From Gammaproteobacteria bacterium (GTDB taxonomy: Bacteria; Pseudomonadota; Gammaproteobacteria; Steroidobacterales; Woeseiaceae): DNA of 50,670 nucleotides. The position numbers were made by a program, and so were the translations under genes. This document shows positions 1 to 8,792 of the stretch, piece after piece. Position 1 is the stretch's first letter; each line of letters opens with the position of its first letter. Location: assembly GCA_018699395.1 (NCBI GenBank), contig JABIQN010000067.1:1-50670 (forward strand). The letters run 5' to 3'. A model generated the notes under the pieces. It saw only the letters and a list, made by a program, of their open reading frames with translations. It was not told the DNA's origin and searched no databases.

Positions 1-62
1 AACCAGACATCAATGCCCATAGCTTGCAAATAAGCGCGCCGTTGATATTCAGGATGGATCAT
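1..62 (-). CDS. N-terminus of an unidentified protein (cut by window edge)
   Basis: On the minus strand an ATG at 62-60 opens a frame that stays open to the window edge and gives about 20 residues beginning MIHPEYQRRAYLQAMGIDVW. The pattern of basic residues followed by a Y-L-x-A-M-G-I-x-x-W segment reminds me of the first residues of some small gammaproteobacterial proteins (HolD-like or uracil-DNA-glycosylase-like), but 20 residues cannot settle it. A weak purine-rich stretch (AAGA) lies directly before the ATG. It lies downstream of the decarboxylase-like gene on the same strand, 83 bases away, so the two could be cotranscribed. Confidence 0.4.
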   Translation of the reverse strand, partial: MIHPEYQRRAYLQAMGIDVW

Positions 63-145
63 TCTTAATAGACCGGGATTCAATATTTAAAACTGATTTT
101 GCCACGCCGCATGATGCATTTCACTGTCGATATTCAGATGGCGGC

Positions 146-742
146 TTAATGACTACCACGCACGTTCGCAACGACGTCAGTGCCGGCGACAACGTTCTGG
201 CCAACTTCAACCAGGATTTTTCCATCGGTTGGTAATTGTATCTCAGCCGTGCCCGTCAGACGCAGGTAAGCGCAGCGTTGCCCCTGACCCAAGCGCTCAC
301 CAATTCGCGCAAATGCCTTCGGTGCGAGACCCAGACGATGGGCATTGAAAATCAAGACAATGTCATCTCCTTCGTCCGTCTGCAGCCACAAGCCGCGCCT
401 GCCCAAATCCTTAATCGTCCCTTCTACAGGTGCGCGAGCCGTATAGGTGCCTAGACTGTTGACGCGGATCTTTATCCTAAGAGCGGGCCCTCCTGCTTCA
501 CTCGCCTCACAATGGCCTACCTCAATCACTTCACCATCGACCGGACTGAAAACGCCCAGCGCAACGGATGGGACAGACCGCTTCGGGTCACGAAAAACCA
601 TGAAAAGTAATACAAGTAGGATACCGGGAATAACCGCCAACCACGGGCTTGAATAGCGGATCAACAAGACAATGATAGCGGAAACGAGCGCAAGCAGAGG
701 TACGCCTTCTTGGGCGACAAGACGATTTCGACGACCGTGCAA
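146..742 (-). CDS. Phosphatidylserine decarboxylase-like membrane protein lacking catalytic residues
   Basis: 198 residues. Two adjoining hydrophobic segments at about residues 14-48 are followed by FRDPKR (about 51-56) and SPVDGEV (about 66-72). Both motifs are typical of the short, membrane-anchored phosphatidylserine decarboxylases that make phosphatidylethanolamine. The rest aligns by eye with that family, including the A-P-V-x-G turn and the LP near the C-terminus. Two key features are absent. The N-V-H-V-N-R motif carrying the catalytic His reads LGTYTAR, and the Gly-Ser self-cleavage site that forms the pyruvoyl group reads LTGTAEI, so Thr follows Gly. An active pyruvoyl enzyme is therefore unlikely. 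A non-catalytic or altered role is inferred. The start is a TTG with an AGGA eight bases upstream. The only nearby ATG is in another frame. Divergent from proS. Confidence 0.7.
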   Translation of the reverse strand: MHGRRNRLVAQEGVPLLALVSAIIVLLIRYSSPWLAVIPGILLVLLFMVFRDPKRSVPSVALGVFSPVDGEVIEVGHCEASEAGGPALRIKIRVNSLGTYTARAPVEGTIKDLGRRGLWLQTDEGDDIVLIFNAHRLGLAPKAFARIGERLGQGQRCAYLRLTGTAEIQLPTDGKILVEVGQNVVAGTDVVANVRGSH

Positions 743-785
743 TTTGGCATTCCTACGATTAAAAGATTCCGGACCTTCCGCTGCT

Positions 786-813
786 TTGGCTTATCTGTCA
801 ATACGGTTAGAAT
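786..813 (+). promoter_or_regulatory. Candidate sigma70 promoter of proS
   Basis: TTGGCT at 786-791 and TAGAAT at 808-813 are separated by 16 bases, close to the sigma70 consensus. Transcription would start near 820, leaving a leader of about 25 bases before the proS ATG at 846. It lies in the divergent gap between the decarboxylase-like gene and proS. Assigned by eye only. Confidence 0.4.
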
Positions 814-845
814 GCGCAACTCATACACTATTGGTAAGACAAGCA

Positions 846-2534
846 ATGCGATTTTCGGAATTAGGGCTGACGACCCTCAAAGAAATACCCTCAGATGCAG
901 AGATTGTCAGCCACAAACTGATGCTACGAGCCGGCTTGATCCGCCGTCTGGCCTCAGGACTGTTTGCATGGATGCCGCTCGGATTGCGCGTCTTACGTAA
1001 AGTCGAGGCAGTGGTTCGAGAGGAAATGAATCGTGCTGGGGCTCTCGAGTTGCTAATGCCAGCGGTGCAGCCAGCCGAGTTATGGCAAGAATCTGGGCGT
1101 TGGGACAAGTACGGCCCACTCCTGCTCAGAATGAACGATCGCCACGGCAGGGATTACTGTTTCGGCCCGACTCATGAGGAGGTTATCACTGACATTGCGC
1201 GCAAAGAACTTCGCAGCTACAAGCAACTGCCAGTCAACTACTACCAAATTCAAACCAAGTTCCGCGATGAGATTCGGCCACGCTTTGGCGTGATGCGCTC
1301 GCGCGAATTCATCATGAAAGATGCCTATTCATTCGACCTAGATGAGGCGGGACTGCAGAAATCCTACGCCCGCATGCGCGATGCATACATCGCGATCTTC
1401 GACCGCCTGGGTCTGAAGTTTCGCGTTGTGGACGCTGATTCAGGTGAGATCGGCGGAAGTCGTTCGCAAGAGTTTCATGTTCTGGCCGATTCCGGCGAAG
1501 ATGCCATTGCCTACAGCGACGAAGACAACTATGCGTCCAATATCGAAACGGCAGCTACATCTCGTGACGGCATCGAAACACCTCCTGCATCTTTAGACCT
1601 GACTAAGATTGCGACACCCGGCATCAAGACGATCACGGCGCTGTGCGAATCACTAAGTATCATGGCCTCACAAACGATGAAAACCCTGATCGTAGAAGGT
1701 GATGAAGGCCTGATCGCCTTTGGTCTGCGTGGTGACCACGAGCTAAACGCAGTCAAAGCACAGAAAATACCGGGGGTTGCCTCACCCCTCACGATGGCCA
1801 GCCCGGAAAGTATTGCCAAAGCAATCGGCTGTGGCCCAGGATTCGTCGGACCGGTGAGAATCGCAATGCCAATTTTCTACGATCATGCGACCGCCGGCAT
1901 GAGTGATTTTATCGTGGGTGCCAATGAAAAAGACACTCATTACACCGGCGTTAACTTTGGACGCGACCTTGATGTACCCGCGACCGTCGATATTCGTAAT
2001 ATCGTTGCGGGTGATCCAACCCCTGGTGGCAAAGGCAAGTTGAGTATTGCGCGCGGCATTGAGGTTGGCCATATTTTTCAGTTAGGCACCCAGTACAGTG
2101 AGGCGATGTCCGCAACAGTGCAGAACCCAGAGGGCAAAAATCAAGCAATGGCGATGGGCTGCTACGGAATCGGAATTACACGCATCGTCGGCGCTGCTAT
2201 TGAGCAGAATCACGATGATGCGGGCATTATCTGGCCGACATCGTTAACCCCTTTTGATGTCGTTATCGTGCCGATCAATATGCACCGCTCAGATGACGTA
2301 AAAGCGGCTGCTGAGGCCTTGTATGACGAGCTCTGCGCGAAAGGTTTTGAAGTTTTGCTCGACGATCGAGGTGCCCGCCCCGGTGTGATGTTCGCCGACG
2401 CTGAATTGATCGGAATCCCGCATCGCTTGGTGATCAGCGATCGTGGTTTGGCAGCTGGAGAGCTAGAATATCGCCACCGTGGTGATGCCGAATCGCAAAA
2501 TATGAAACGTGAAGAAGCTCTAAACTTGCTGTGA
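846..2534 (+). CDS. proS: Prolyl-tRNA synthetase (bacterial type)
   Basis: 562 residues, matching the usual length of bacterial-type ProS (about 570). It charges tRNA-Pro with proline in the cytoplasm. The N-terminus (MRFSELGL) is the typical start of the family, and the reading frame upstream of 846 encodes nothing family-like, so I place the start at this ATG. Class II motif 2 is visible around [20 protein letters not shown], and motif 3 around [11 protein letters not shown]. Between them lies the long inserted editing domain (roughly residues 225-385) that hydrolyses mischarged Ala-tRNA-Pro. The C-terminal anticodon-binding domain begins near [11 protein letters not shown]. No truncation or frameshift is seen. 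Transcribed alone, divergent from the decarboxylase-like gene. Confidence 0.96.
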   Translation: MRFSELGLTTLKEIPSDAEIVSHKLMLRAGLIRRLASGLFAWMPLGLRVLRKVEAVVREEMNRAGALELLMPAVQPAELWQESGRWDKYGPLLLRMNDRHGRDYCFGPTHEEVITDIARKELRSYKQLPVNYYQIQTKFRDEIRPRFGVMRSREFIMKDAYSFDLDEAGLQKSYARMRDAYIAIFDRLGLKFRVVDADSGEIGGSRSQEFHVLADSGEDAIAYSDEDNYASNIETAATSRDGIETPPASLDLTKIATPGIKTITALCESLSIMASQTMKTLIVEGDEGLIAFGLRGDHELNAVKAQKIPGVASPLTMASPESIAKAIGCGPGFVGPVRIAMPIFYDHATAGMSDFIVGANEKDTHYTGVNFGRDLDVPATVDIRNIVAGDPTPGGKGKLSIARGIEVGHIFQLGTQYSEAMSATVQNPEGKNQAMAMGCYGIGITRIVGAAIEQNHDDAGIIWPTSLTPFDVVIVPINMHRSDDVKAAAEALYDELCAKGFEVLLDDRGARPGVMFADAELIGIPHRLVISDRGLAAGELEYRHRGDAESQNMKREEALNLL

Positions 2535-2783
2535 CAAATAGTCGTAAGATACTAATTAGTATCAAATATTCTTCAACTATGAGATTAGCACCCTCATAAT
2601 CCGCTGGAATCTTGATCGTCCCTTACCGCATCATCTCGGGAATGATGGCCCAGCCTAAGGAAAACGGGGTCCTGCGGTGCGTCTTAGGGCGCTATAACAG
2701 CAGTCTTGGAGGGTAAAAATACCCAAATAAGGTTATCAATAAACTGACTAAGAGGTGGTTCTAGAGCCAAGATAACTCAAGAC

Positions 2784-3107
2784 TCATTGCGCCTCAGCTG
2801 CATTCTCACTGACTTTGAGGGCATCCCGCGCTTTCATTTTCGCCTGATTCGCGTCTCTGCGCGCCTGCTGATAGGCCTGCTCACCGAGATTTTGCTCTGC
2901 ACTTTCAAGGTACTTTTCAGCCGCCTTCAGATGAAACGCCGCGCGTTCTGCCGCCCCAGCCTCTTTGGCCACCGATATCGCTTGCCTAGCATCACTCATC
3001 TCTTGTACCGGTGGTGCCGTTTCACAGCCACCCAAACAGCACAGCATTGCGAGCAGTGTGATCTGCAGATTTTTTCTCAATTGTTTAGGTGTGTATTGAA
3101 TAACCAT
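2784..3107 (-). CDS. DUF4398-type small lipoprotein
   Basis: 107 residues. A basic N-terminus and a hydrophobic stretch end in a lipobox (LGGC, cysteine at about 28), so it should be a lipid-anchored envelope protein. The mature part is helical and rich in Ala, Glu, Lys and Gln, with repeated A-x-x-x-A spacing (SVAKEAGAAERAAFHLKAAE and similar), as in the DUF4398 family. These proteins are predicted alpha-helical coiled coils next to the outer membrane. Their function is unknown; some are linked to envelope maintenance. Convergent with proS across a 249-base gap in which I see no convincing terminator. The ATG at 3107 is preceded by a weak AAGAA. Confidence 0.75.
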   Translation of the reverse strand: MVIQYTPKQLRKNLQITLLAMLCCLGGCETAPPVQEMSDARQAISVAKEAGAAERAAFHLKAAEKYLESAEQNLGEQAYQQARRDANQAKMKARDALKVSENAAEAQ

Positions 3108-3255
3108 AGTTTTTCTTATGATTTTTAGCCTGAAAGCCCGTTAAAACTAGCAACTTGCAGTGCAGCGCGTCAAGCTTGCATATCGTGACTGACGAGGCAG
3201 TTAGGTCCTGATAGAGTGCATGTTGTAAAACGCCCGACCATCGTACGAGGGAATT

Positions 3256-3429
3256 ATGGCTATCACTATTTATCGCAACCCATGCTGCTCCACATCGCGG
3301 ATGATATTGGAATTAATTATAGAGTCCGGTGTCGCGCATAACGTCGCTCTATACCTCGACGATATACCCGATAGGGCGACGATCGTCATCGGTCGTCCGC
3401 CTGAAAACGCACTGCCGTTCCTGTCCTGA
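3256..3429 (+). CDS. Internally deleted ArsC/Spx-fold protein (arsenate-reductase remnant)
   Basis: A 57-residue frame beginning MAITIYRNPCCSTSRMI. This is the start of glutaredoxin-dependent arsenate reductases of the ArsC family (usual form I-Y-x-N-P-x-C-S-x-S-R), with the catalytic Cys at residue 11. After an early Y-L-D-D the sequence jumps to DRATIVIGRPPENALPFLS, which corresponds to the family's C-terminal R-P-P-E-x-x-L segment. About 50-60 central residues of the usual ~115 are missing without breaking the frame. The stop overlaps the wrbA start (ATGA), so it is probably translated and coupled. The arsC-wrbA pair is common in Pseudomonas-like genomes, which supports the identity. It could be a decayed gene kept for coupling, a new mini-protein, or a local assembly error. 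Confidence 0.7.
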   Translation: MAITIYRNPCCSTSRMILELIIESGVAHNVALYLDDIPDRATIVIGRPPENALPFLS

Positions 3430-4022
3430 TGAGCGATATCCTGGTTCTTTACCATTCATCGAATGGCTCAACTGAAGCGCTCGCTCGCGAAGTTTGTCGC
3501 GGCGTTGACTCCGTAAAAGGTATGTCGGCGCGGCTCCGAACGGTACCGTCAGTGTCACCGATATCTGAAGCGAGCGAAGGACCCATTCCAGAGTCTGGCC
3601 CTCCCTACGCTAGTTCGACCGATTTGGCACAATGCGCTGGGATCGTAATGGGCAGCCCAACTCGATTCGGAAACATGAGTACTGCATTGAAGTATTTTAT
3701 TGATTCAACAGCCACTGACTGGATGAAAGGAACGCTGATTGGTAAGCCGGCCGGTGTATTTACATCGACATCATCACTTCACGGTGGTTCAGAGTCGACT
3801 TTGTTAACGATGGCCATTCCGCTGTTGCACCACGGCATGCTATACGTTGGAATCCCCTACTCGGAAAGCGCACTGTCATCCACGACGACAGGGGGCTCGC
3901 TTTATGGAGCGACACACGTTACGTGGAATAGACATCCAGATTCCTTATCAGACGATGAGAAGTCGATCGCTATGGCGCTCGGGAAGCGTGTTGCCGAGAT
4001 CGCGTCAAAGCTTGCGATCTAG
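3429..4022 (+). CDS. wrbA: NAD(P)H:quinone oxidoreductase, WrbA type
   Basis: 197 residues, the normal length for WrbA. This flavodoxin-like FMN enzyme reduces quinones by two electrons and limits semiquinone-derived oxidative stress in the cytosol. The phosphate-binding loop for FMN is YHSSNGSTEALA near the N-terminus. GSPTRFGNM (about 75-83) and TSTSSLHGGSESTLL (about 111-125) are the family's flavin-contact and active-site loops. The start overlaps the stop of the shortened arsC by four bases (ATGA). The 3' end overlaps the convergent hda by four bases. Identity is firm; the physiological quinone is not known. Confidence 0.93.
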   Translation: MSDILVLYHSSNGSTEALAREVCRGVDSVKGMSARLRTVPSVSPISEASEGPIPESGPPYASSTDLAQCAGIVMGSPTRFGNMSTALKYFIDSTATDWMKGTLIGKPAGVFTSTSSLHGGSESTLLTMAIPLLHHGMLYVGIPYSESALSSTTTGGSLYGATHVTWNRHPDSLSDDEKSIAMALGKRVAEIASKLAI

Positions 4023-4708
4023 TCCAGTATAGCTGTCAGCACATCCCGTACGAATGGAATCGTCAAGCGTCGCTTAGCGCGTAGTGCTTCTTTGTCGAGT
4101 CGATCGAGTATCTCGTAAAGACTCGCCATATCACGGCGACTGCGCTTCAACAGATATCGCGCTGTGTCATCAGGCAACTCTAAACCACGATGACGTGACC
4201 GAAGCTGTAGAGCGCTAACTCTGGCATTCTCGTCCAATGCCTGAATCTGAAATACCGGCAGCTTCAGAAATCGACTGCGCAGATCCGCGAGTTCGACGAC
4301 ACACTCACGCGGCGCAGTATTAGCAGTCATAAGGAGTTGTCCACCAGCATCGAAAATCTGATTACACAGATCGAAGAATGCAGCTTCCCATTGCGCTTGC
4401 CCAACGATCAAATCAACGTCGTCGATGCAAATTAGCTCCCTACTCGCCAAGCCTTCCAGGATGTCCGGTCCCGCATCAGTAAGTGAGCTTAAGGGGATAT
4501 AGACCGCCCGATCCCCAGCGGCCTCACACACGGCCTGCAACAGGTGCGTCTTGCCCGTTGCCGCTGACCCCCAAATCCAGCATCCATGCCCTTCCTGTCC
4601 AGCCGCAAGGCTAGACAGAGTGGCAACAAGTATCTCGTTACCGTCATTTAGAAAACTCGCAAAAACGGCATGGTCAGCGAGTTGCAGTGGCAGGGCCAGT
4701 TGACTCAT
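4019..4708 (-). CDS. hda: DnaA regulatory inactivator Hda
   Basis: 229 residues. Hda is a DnaA-related AAA+ protein. With the DNA-loaded sliding clamp it stimulates ATP hydrolysis by DnaA and so prevents re-initiation (RIDA). The clamp-binding motif sits at the extreme N-terminus (QLALPL, residues 3-8), as in E. coli Hda. Walker A is GSAATGKT (47-54) and the Walker B region is LICIDDVDLI. The C-terminus closes with KRRLTIPFVRDVL, as in the family. The start codon lies inside the stop of a small upstream frame (ATGA), so translation may be coupled. It overlaps wrbA tail to tail by four bases. Confidence 0.93.
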   Translation of the reverse strand: MSQLALPLQLADHAVFASFLNDGNEILVATLSSLAAGQEGHGCWIWGSAATGKTHLLQAVCEAAGDRAVYIPLSSLTDAGPDILEGLASRELICIDDVDLIVGQAQWEAAFFDLCNQIFDAGGQLLMTANTAPRECVVELADLRSRFLKLPVFQIQALDENARVSALQLRSRHRGLELPDDTARYLLKRSRRDMASLYEILDRLDKEALRAKRRLTIPFVRDVLTAILD

Positions 4709-4809
4709 TCAAGCTCCAAATAAGGTGTCGGCACCAGCGCCAAGAGGAAGAGCAACCAGCCGGACAGCAAGATAGCGATTAACCAGTTTATACGAATGTT
4801 ATTTGGCAC
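4705..4809 (-). CDS. Putative 34-residue single-span membrane peptide upstream of hda
   Basis: A GTG at 4809 opens a 34-residue frame that fills the gap between pgsA and hda: three bases after the pgsA stop, and ending in an ATGA overlap with hda. The peptide has a short polar start (PNNIRINW), a hydrophobic helix of about 20 residues (LIAILLSGWLLFLLALV) and a short acidic tail, so it looks like a single-pass membrane peptide. The tight packing on both sides argues for real translation. The ribosome-binding site is weak. I do not recognise a family. It may serve only to couple hda translation to pgsA. Confidence 0.5.
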   Translation of the reverse strand: MPNNIRINWLIAILLSGWLLFLLALVPTPYLELE

Positions 4810-4812
4810 GAT

Positions 4813-5358
4813 TTACTCACTATGTCGCGCGCGTCGCGACCATGACCAAACGTAGTCAACGCCACTGATAACAACTGTAATCAATACCGCCGCACCGAGT
4901 ACCGTTATCGAAATCTGATCCGGCCAGCCAAATCCCGCGCGGCTTAACACGAATAGCAAGAACAGCAATTGCAGCGCGGTATTGAGTTTACTAACCCGCG
5001 TTGGCTCACCTTGCACGGGTCGAACCAAGAAGTTATATGCCGTCGCACCTGTAACGATAATAATGTCGCGAAAGATAACAACAGCTGCAAGCCACACAGG
5101 GATATACTGAGAGTACGCAAGCACAATAAACAAACCTGCCACCAGTAACTTGTCGGCAATTGGATCGAGCAATGCACCTAGACGAGTATTCCAATTAAAG
5201 CGCTTTGCGAGATAACCGTCTACGCCGTCAGAAAACCCAGCTAGCCCAAACAACCCGATTGCCCACGCGAAATTATCCTTCATGATTAGAATTAGAATAG
5301 GCGGGACTAGCGCTATGCGCAGTATGGAAATCGCGTTGGGTAACCATTTAAGAGGCAT
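4813..5358 (-). CDS. pgsA: CDP-alcohol phosphatidyltransferase (PgsA/CLS type)
   Basis: 181 residues with about five membrane helices. It should transfer a phosphatidyl group from CDP-diacylglycerol to an alcohol, most likely glycerol-3-phosphate, giving phosphatidylglycerol phosphate. The CDP-alcohol motif is clear at about residues 47-70: D-G-Y-L-A-K, then eight residues, G-A-L-L-D-P-I-A-D-K. The usual A-R is A-K here. The spacing G-x3-D-x3-D that holds two metal ions is intact. The N-terminus (LPNAISILRIALVPP) is typical of PgsA. Neighbours hda and DUF2066 are on the same strand, and the set may be one operon. A cardiolipin-synthase-type or other acceptor cannot be excluded. Confidence 0.85.
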   Translation of the reverse strand: MPLKWLPNAISILRIALVPPILILIMKDNFAWAIGLFGLAGFSDGVDGYLAKRFNWNTRLGALLDPIADKLLVAGLFIVLAYSQYIPVWLAAVVIFRDIIIVTGATAYNFLVRPVQGEPTRVSKLNTALQLLFLLFVLSRAGFGWPDQISITVLGAAVLITVVISGVDYVWSWSRRARHSE

Positions 5359-5381
5359 TTGAGGAGGCTACGGCTTATGAA

Positions 5382-6479
5382 CTATAGATTGAAGAAAAAT
5401 TCTAACGCAGATGGCGACTCCGGGTCACCGCTTGCGTTCAAATCGGCCTGTTCTAGTAATCCGGCAAGCTGCAAAGCACGACGCAAACGTTCGGCCCCAC
5501 CACGCATTTCTACCTGATATGTGACGGTGTCTCCAGTAACTTCAGAAATTCGAAAGCCCTCAATCAAACTTATCGCTGCCAGCAATTTTTGAATCGAACC
5601 AAAAGCATCGATAGTATCAACGCCTGAAATATTCAGCGCGACCTCCTCCAGTGGCGCATTCCCACCAACCGCAAATTCTGCAGCCAGTAGATCTGCGATT
5701 TGAGCAACGATCATTTCAGATGGACCCGTCCAAACTCGGCCTTCGCCACCAAAAAAATAACTCCAGCGATTGCGCTGATTGGACTCGGGGCGAATTCGAC
5801 CAATCAAAATCGAATTTGCCTCATAGCGCTCTGACGCCTCAATAATTCGCTCATCGAAACCGCCCCAAATATCGCTAAACGTTACACTCTGTAAATCAGT
5901 GGTATCGAGCAACGGAAAGAACAGTGGCAATCCTCGTTTTTCGGCAATCTCAAGCACACGCTTACGTAGCAATCGATTTCGATCGATTGATCGCGATTGC
6001 TGCATTGTCCGATGAGGTTCTCCAGCGGCAATTATTTCTCGCTCGCCCTGCCCCCAATCGACCGCGAGCCAGATTAGTGTAAGTGGACGATCTCGCCCCC
6101 AAACCATCTGCCCGGCATTGCGCAGAACCGTCTCGATCGCTTCGCCGTCAAATGAAATCCGCAATGTGCCCTCTGCACCAAGTCGAAATTGGGTAACGTA
6201 CGCAGAAGGAACCGGGAACAACTCGTCGATTGCCTCCTCATTTGTGCTGAGCGCAGAACCTGAAACTCGGGTGAGAACTTCGATCAATGCCGTCTTGTAA
6301 GCAGCATCGCGAGGATCCTCAGCCTCATCGTCTAAAGTTACTTCGACAGAGAAAAGATTCTCTACATCAACCGCGTGTGCTGGAGGTATCGGCGCAAGGA
6401 AGAGCAAAATCACCAGCAGCGCGTAATTGAGCGAACGCCGGAAGAATCCGGCACAATTGGTTTTTCGAATTTTCAACAA
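5382..6479 (-). CDS. DUF2066 domain-containing exported protein
   Basis: 365 residues with a signal peptide: basic start KIRKTNCAGFFRR, hydrophobic core YALLVILLFLAPIPP, and a likely cut after AHA. The mature start (VDVENLFSVEVTLDDE, then DAAYKTALIEVLTRVSG) is typical of DUF2066, a family found next to purM and hda in many gammaproteobacteria. The function is unknown; a periplasmic location is inferred. It is divergent from purM, with only 64 bases between the two starts, and 23 bases upstream of pgsA on the same strand. Confidence 0.85.
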   Translation of the reverse strand: MLKIRKTNCAGFFRRSLNYALLVILLFLAPIPPAHAVDVENLFSVEVTLDDEAEDPRDAAYKTALIEVLTRVSGSALSTNEEAIDELFPVPSAYVTQFRLGAEGTLRISFDGEAIETVLRNAGQMVWGRDRPLTLIWLAVDWGQGEREIIAAGEPHRTMQQSRSIDRNRLLRKRVLEIAEKRGLPLFFPLLDTTDLQSVTFSDIWGGFDERIIEASERYEANSILIGRIRPESNQRNRWSYFFGGEGRVWTGPSEMIVAQIADLLAAEFAVGGNAPLEEVALNISGVDTIDAFGSIQKLLAAISLIEGFRISEVTGDTVTYQVEMRGGAERLRRALQLAGLLEQADLNASGDPESPSALEFFFNL

Positions 6480-6543
6480 CGGCGGTTTCCCAGTTCAATG
6501 TTAAACATTATTATATCGCCCTTACAGAGTATGCCACCCCATC

Positions 6544-7575
6544 ATGACCAATAAACCCCTTACCTACAAAGACGCAGGCGTCGACATCGATGCTGGCAAC
6601 GAACTTATCGAACGCATTAAGCCACTGGTGCAGCGCACTCAGCGCCCAGAAGTGCTCGCTGGACTGGGCGGATTCGGCGGCATGTTCGCCATTCCGCCGG
6701 ACCGATACCGTGAACCCGTTCTTATTTCAGGTACAGACGGTGTTGGGACAAAACTCATGCTCGCTCAGTATTTGAGTCGCCACGACACAATTGGAATAGA
6801 TCTCGTTGCGATGTGCGTTAATGACGTTCTAGTACAAGGTGCAGAGCCACTGTTCTTTCTCGACTACTTTGCGTGTGGCAAGCTCGACAAAGACGTTGCT
6901 ACAGCCGTCATCGGTGGCATTGCCGAAGGCTGTATTCAAGCTGGCGCTGCGCTGATTGGTGGCGAAACGGCTGAAATGCCAGACATGTATTCGGACGGCG
7001 ATTATGATCTTGCCGGATTTACGGTTGGCGCTGTAGAGCGCGATCAGCTGATCGACGGTAGTCGCATCAGTAGTGGAGACGCGATTATAGGATTAGCCTC
7101 AAGTGGACCTCACTCCAACGGCTACTCACTCATACGAAAAGTACTCGAGCGCGCACCAAACGCAGAGATAGAGGGCTGCCCTGCTAGTGAGCTCCTGCTG
7201 ACGCCAACCAAAATCTATGTGAAACCCATCTTGTCCCTTATGCAGTCAACGACCATCAAAGGACTCGCGCATATCACGGGCGGTGGAATCACCGAAAATA
7301 TTCCGCGTGTGCTGCAAGGAGCAATCGATGCTGAGATCGACACCAGCAGTTGGTTACGAGGACCGGTTTTTGACTGGCTTGCCAAAATTGGGGGTATCAC
7401 GATTGCCGAAATGCGGCGTACCTTTAATTGCGGCGTGGGTATGCTTGTAATCGTGGATGCAAATAATGCCGACACGGCGATCCGACAACTTAATGAGAGT
7501 GGAGAATCCGCTTGGCAAATCGGTCGAATAGTCGACGCCGATCCAGCCACTTCTCGAGCCGTGCGATACATCTGA
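6544..7575 (+). CDS. purM: Phosphoribosylformylglycinamidine cyclo-ligase (AIR synthetase)
   Basis: 343 residues, family length about 345. It closes the imidazole ring of 5-aminoimidazole ribotide using ATP in purine synthesis. Family landmarks are visible: the N-terminal [27 protein letters not shown] near residue 60, [11 protein letters not shown] near 140, and the C-terminal [10 protein letters not shown]. Its TGA shares one base with the purN ATG (TGATG), so translation is likely coupled. The purMN pair is one of the most conserved gammaproteobacterial gene pairs. Confidence 0.97.
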   Translation: MTNKPLTYKDAGVDIDAGNELIERIKPLVQRTQRPEVLAGLGGFGGMFAIPPDRYREPVLISGTDGVGTKLMLAQYLSRHDTIGIDLVAMCVNDVLVQGAEPLFFLDYFACGKLDKDVATAVIGGIAEGCIQAGAALIGGETAEMPDMYSDGDYDLAGFTVGAVERDQLIDGSRISSGDAIIGLASSGPHSNGYSLIRKVLERAPNAEIEGCPASELLLTPTKIYVKPILSLMQSTTIKGLAHITGGGITENIPRVLQGAIDAEIDTSSWLRGPVFDWLAKIGGITIAEMRRTFNCGVGMLVIVDANNADTAIRQLNESGESAWQIGRIVDADPATSRAVRYI

Positions 7576-8222
7576 TGGTCAGCCAATGCAAAACTGCAAT
7601 CCTGATTTCTGGATCGGGCACCAACCTGCAAGCGTTTATCGATGCTGTGGGGAACGGTAGTCTAGATCTCGATCTAACGGTCGTATTCAGTAATAACCCG
7701 AATGCCTATGGGCTCGAGCGTGCCGAACGCGCTGGGATCGCAACTGCGTGTATTCAACATTCAGACTTTCTGGACCGCGAGTCTTTCGATTGTGCTGTCA
7801 TTACAGAACTGGATCGACATCAACCCGATCTCCTTATTCTGGCTGGATTTATGCGCATCTTGAGCCCTACATTTGTCGCACACTATTCTGGTAAAATCCT
7901 GAATATCCACCCTGCATTACTACCAAAATACCCTGGCTTGAATACCCACCAACGCGTACTTGATGCGGGTGATAAATGGCATGGCAGCACGGTGCACTTT
8001 GTCACCGAAGAGCTGGATCGTGGACCCCGAATCCTACAGGGCCGCATCACTGTCGGTCCTTCAGAAACGGCGGATGAGCTGCGGGACCGGGTGCAAACCA
8101 TTGAACACCATATTTATCCGCTGGCGGCGGGCTGGGTGGGTTCCGGCAAAGTCGTATTCAAGAACGGGCAATGTTGGGTTGACGGCGAAAAATCGCCAGA
8201 GCCATCGCAGGTAACGCTTTAA
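7575..8222 (+). CDS. purN: Phosphoribosylglycinamide formyltransferase
   Basis: 215 residues. It transfers the formyl group of 10-formyl-tetrahydrofolate to glycinamide ribonucleotide. The N-terminal motif ILISGSGTNLQAFIDA binds the nucleotide. NIHPALLPKYPGLNTHQ holds the catalytic Asn and His (about residues 105-125). The Asp of GSTVHFVTEELDRGP completes the folate site. The start at 7575 overlaps the purM stop by one base. Upstream in-frame codons would extend into purM without family similarity. Convergent with dcd, three bases apart. Confidence 0.96.
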   Translation: MVSQCKTAILISGSGTNLQAFIDAVGNGSLDLDLTVVFSNNPNAYGLERAERAGIATACIQHSDFLDRESFDCAVITELDRHQPDLLILAGFMRILSPTFVAHYSGKILNIHPALLPKYPGLNTHQRVLDAGDKWHGSTVHFVTEELDRGPRILQGRITVGPSETADELRDRVQTIEHHIYPLAAGWVGSGKVVFKNGQCWVDGEKSPEPSQVTL

Positions 8223-8225
8223 ACT

Positions 8226-8792
8226 TTAGGCCTTTGGCAGGGTCACACCAGTCTGGCCCTGATACTTGCCGCCGCGATCTTTATATGAGGTCTCGCAAGG
8301 TTCATCCGACTCCATAAATAGCATTTGCGCCACACCCTCATTCGCATAAATCCTCGCAGGCAATGGTGTCGTGTTTGAAAACTCGAGTGTCACATGTCCC
8401 TCCCACTCAGGCTCGAGTGGTGTCACATTCACAATAATACCGCAGCGGGCATAGGTAGATTTGCCAAGGCAGATGGTCAAGACCGTTCGAGGAATTCGAA
8501 AATATTCGACAGTTCGCGCCAGTGCAAAAGAATTCGGCGGAATCACACAACTATCGCCTTGGAAGTTGATGAAACTTGACTCATCAAAAGCTTTCGGATC
8601 CACGATCACCGAATTGATATTGGTGAAAATCTTGAATTCATCAGAACATCGAACATCATAGCCATAGCTTGAAGTCCCATAAGACACAATTCGACTGCCT
8701 TCATTTTCTCGCACTTGCCCTGGCTCAAATGGCTCGATCATGCCGTCACTCTCCGCCATACGACGAATCCAACGGTCTGACTTGATGCTCAT
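8226..8792 (-). CDS. dcd: dCTP deaminase
   Basis: 188 residues, the standard length. It deaminates dCTP to dUTP, the main route to dUMP and thymidylate in gammaproteobacteria. Recognisable segments are the N-terminal [23 protein letters not shown], the active-site region AGSTYAR-like [30 protein letters not shown] with the catalytic Glu, and the C-terminal [12 protein letters not shown]. Its start overlaps the apbC stop by four bases, so the two are co-translated. The dcd-apbC-metG arrangement matches other gammaproteobacteria. Confidence 0.96.
   Translation of the reverse strand: MSIKSDRWIRRMAESDGMIEPFEPGQVRENEGSRIVSYGTSSYGYDVRCSDEFKIFTNINSVIVDPKAFDESSFINFQGDSCVIPPNSFALARTVEYFRIPRTVLTICLGKSTYARCGIIVNVTPLEPEWEGHVTLEFSNTTPLPARIYANEGVAQMLFMESDEPCETSYKDRGGKYQGQTGVTLPKA

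Noticed and set aside
661-846. 61-codon minus-strand frame with an ATG near the decarboxylase-like start
   Set aside because: It is out of frame with the family-like protein and covers the proS promoter region.
2650-2695. Loose inverted repeat (GCCTAAG / CTTAGGGC) after proS
   Set aside because: The arms mismatch, the loop is long and no T-run follows.
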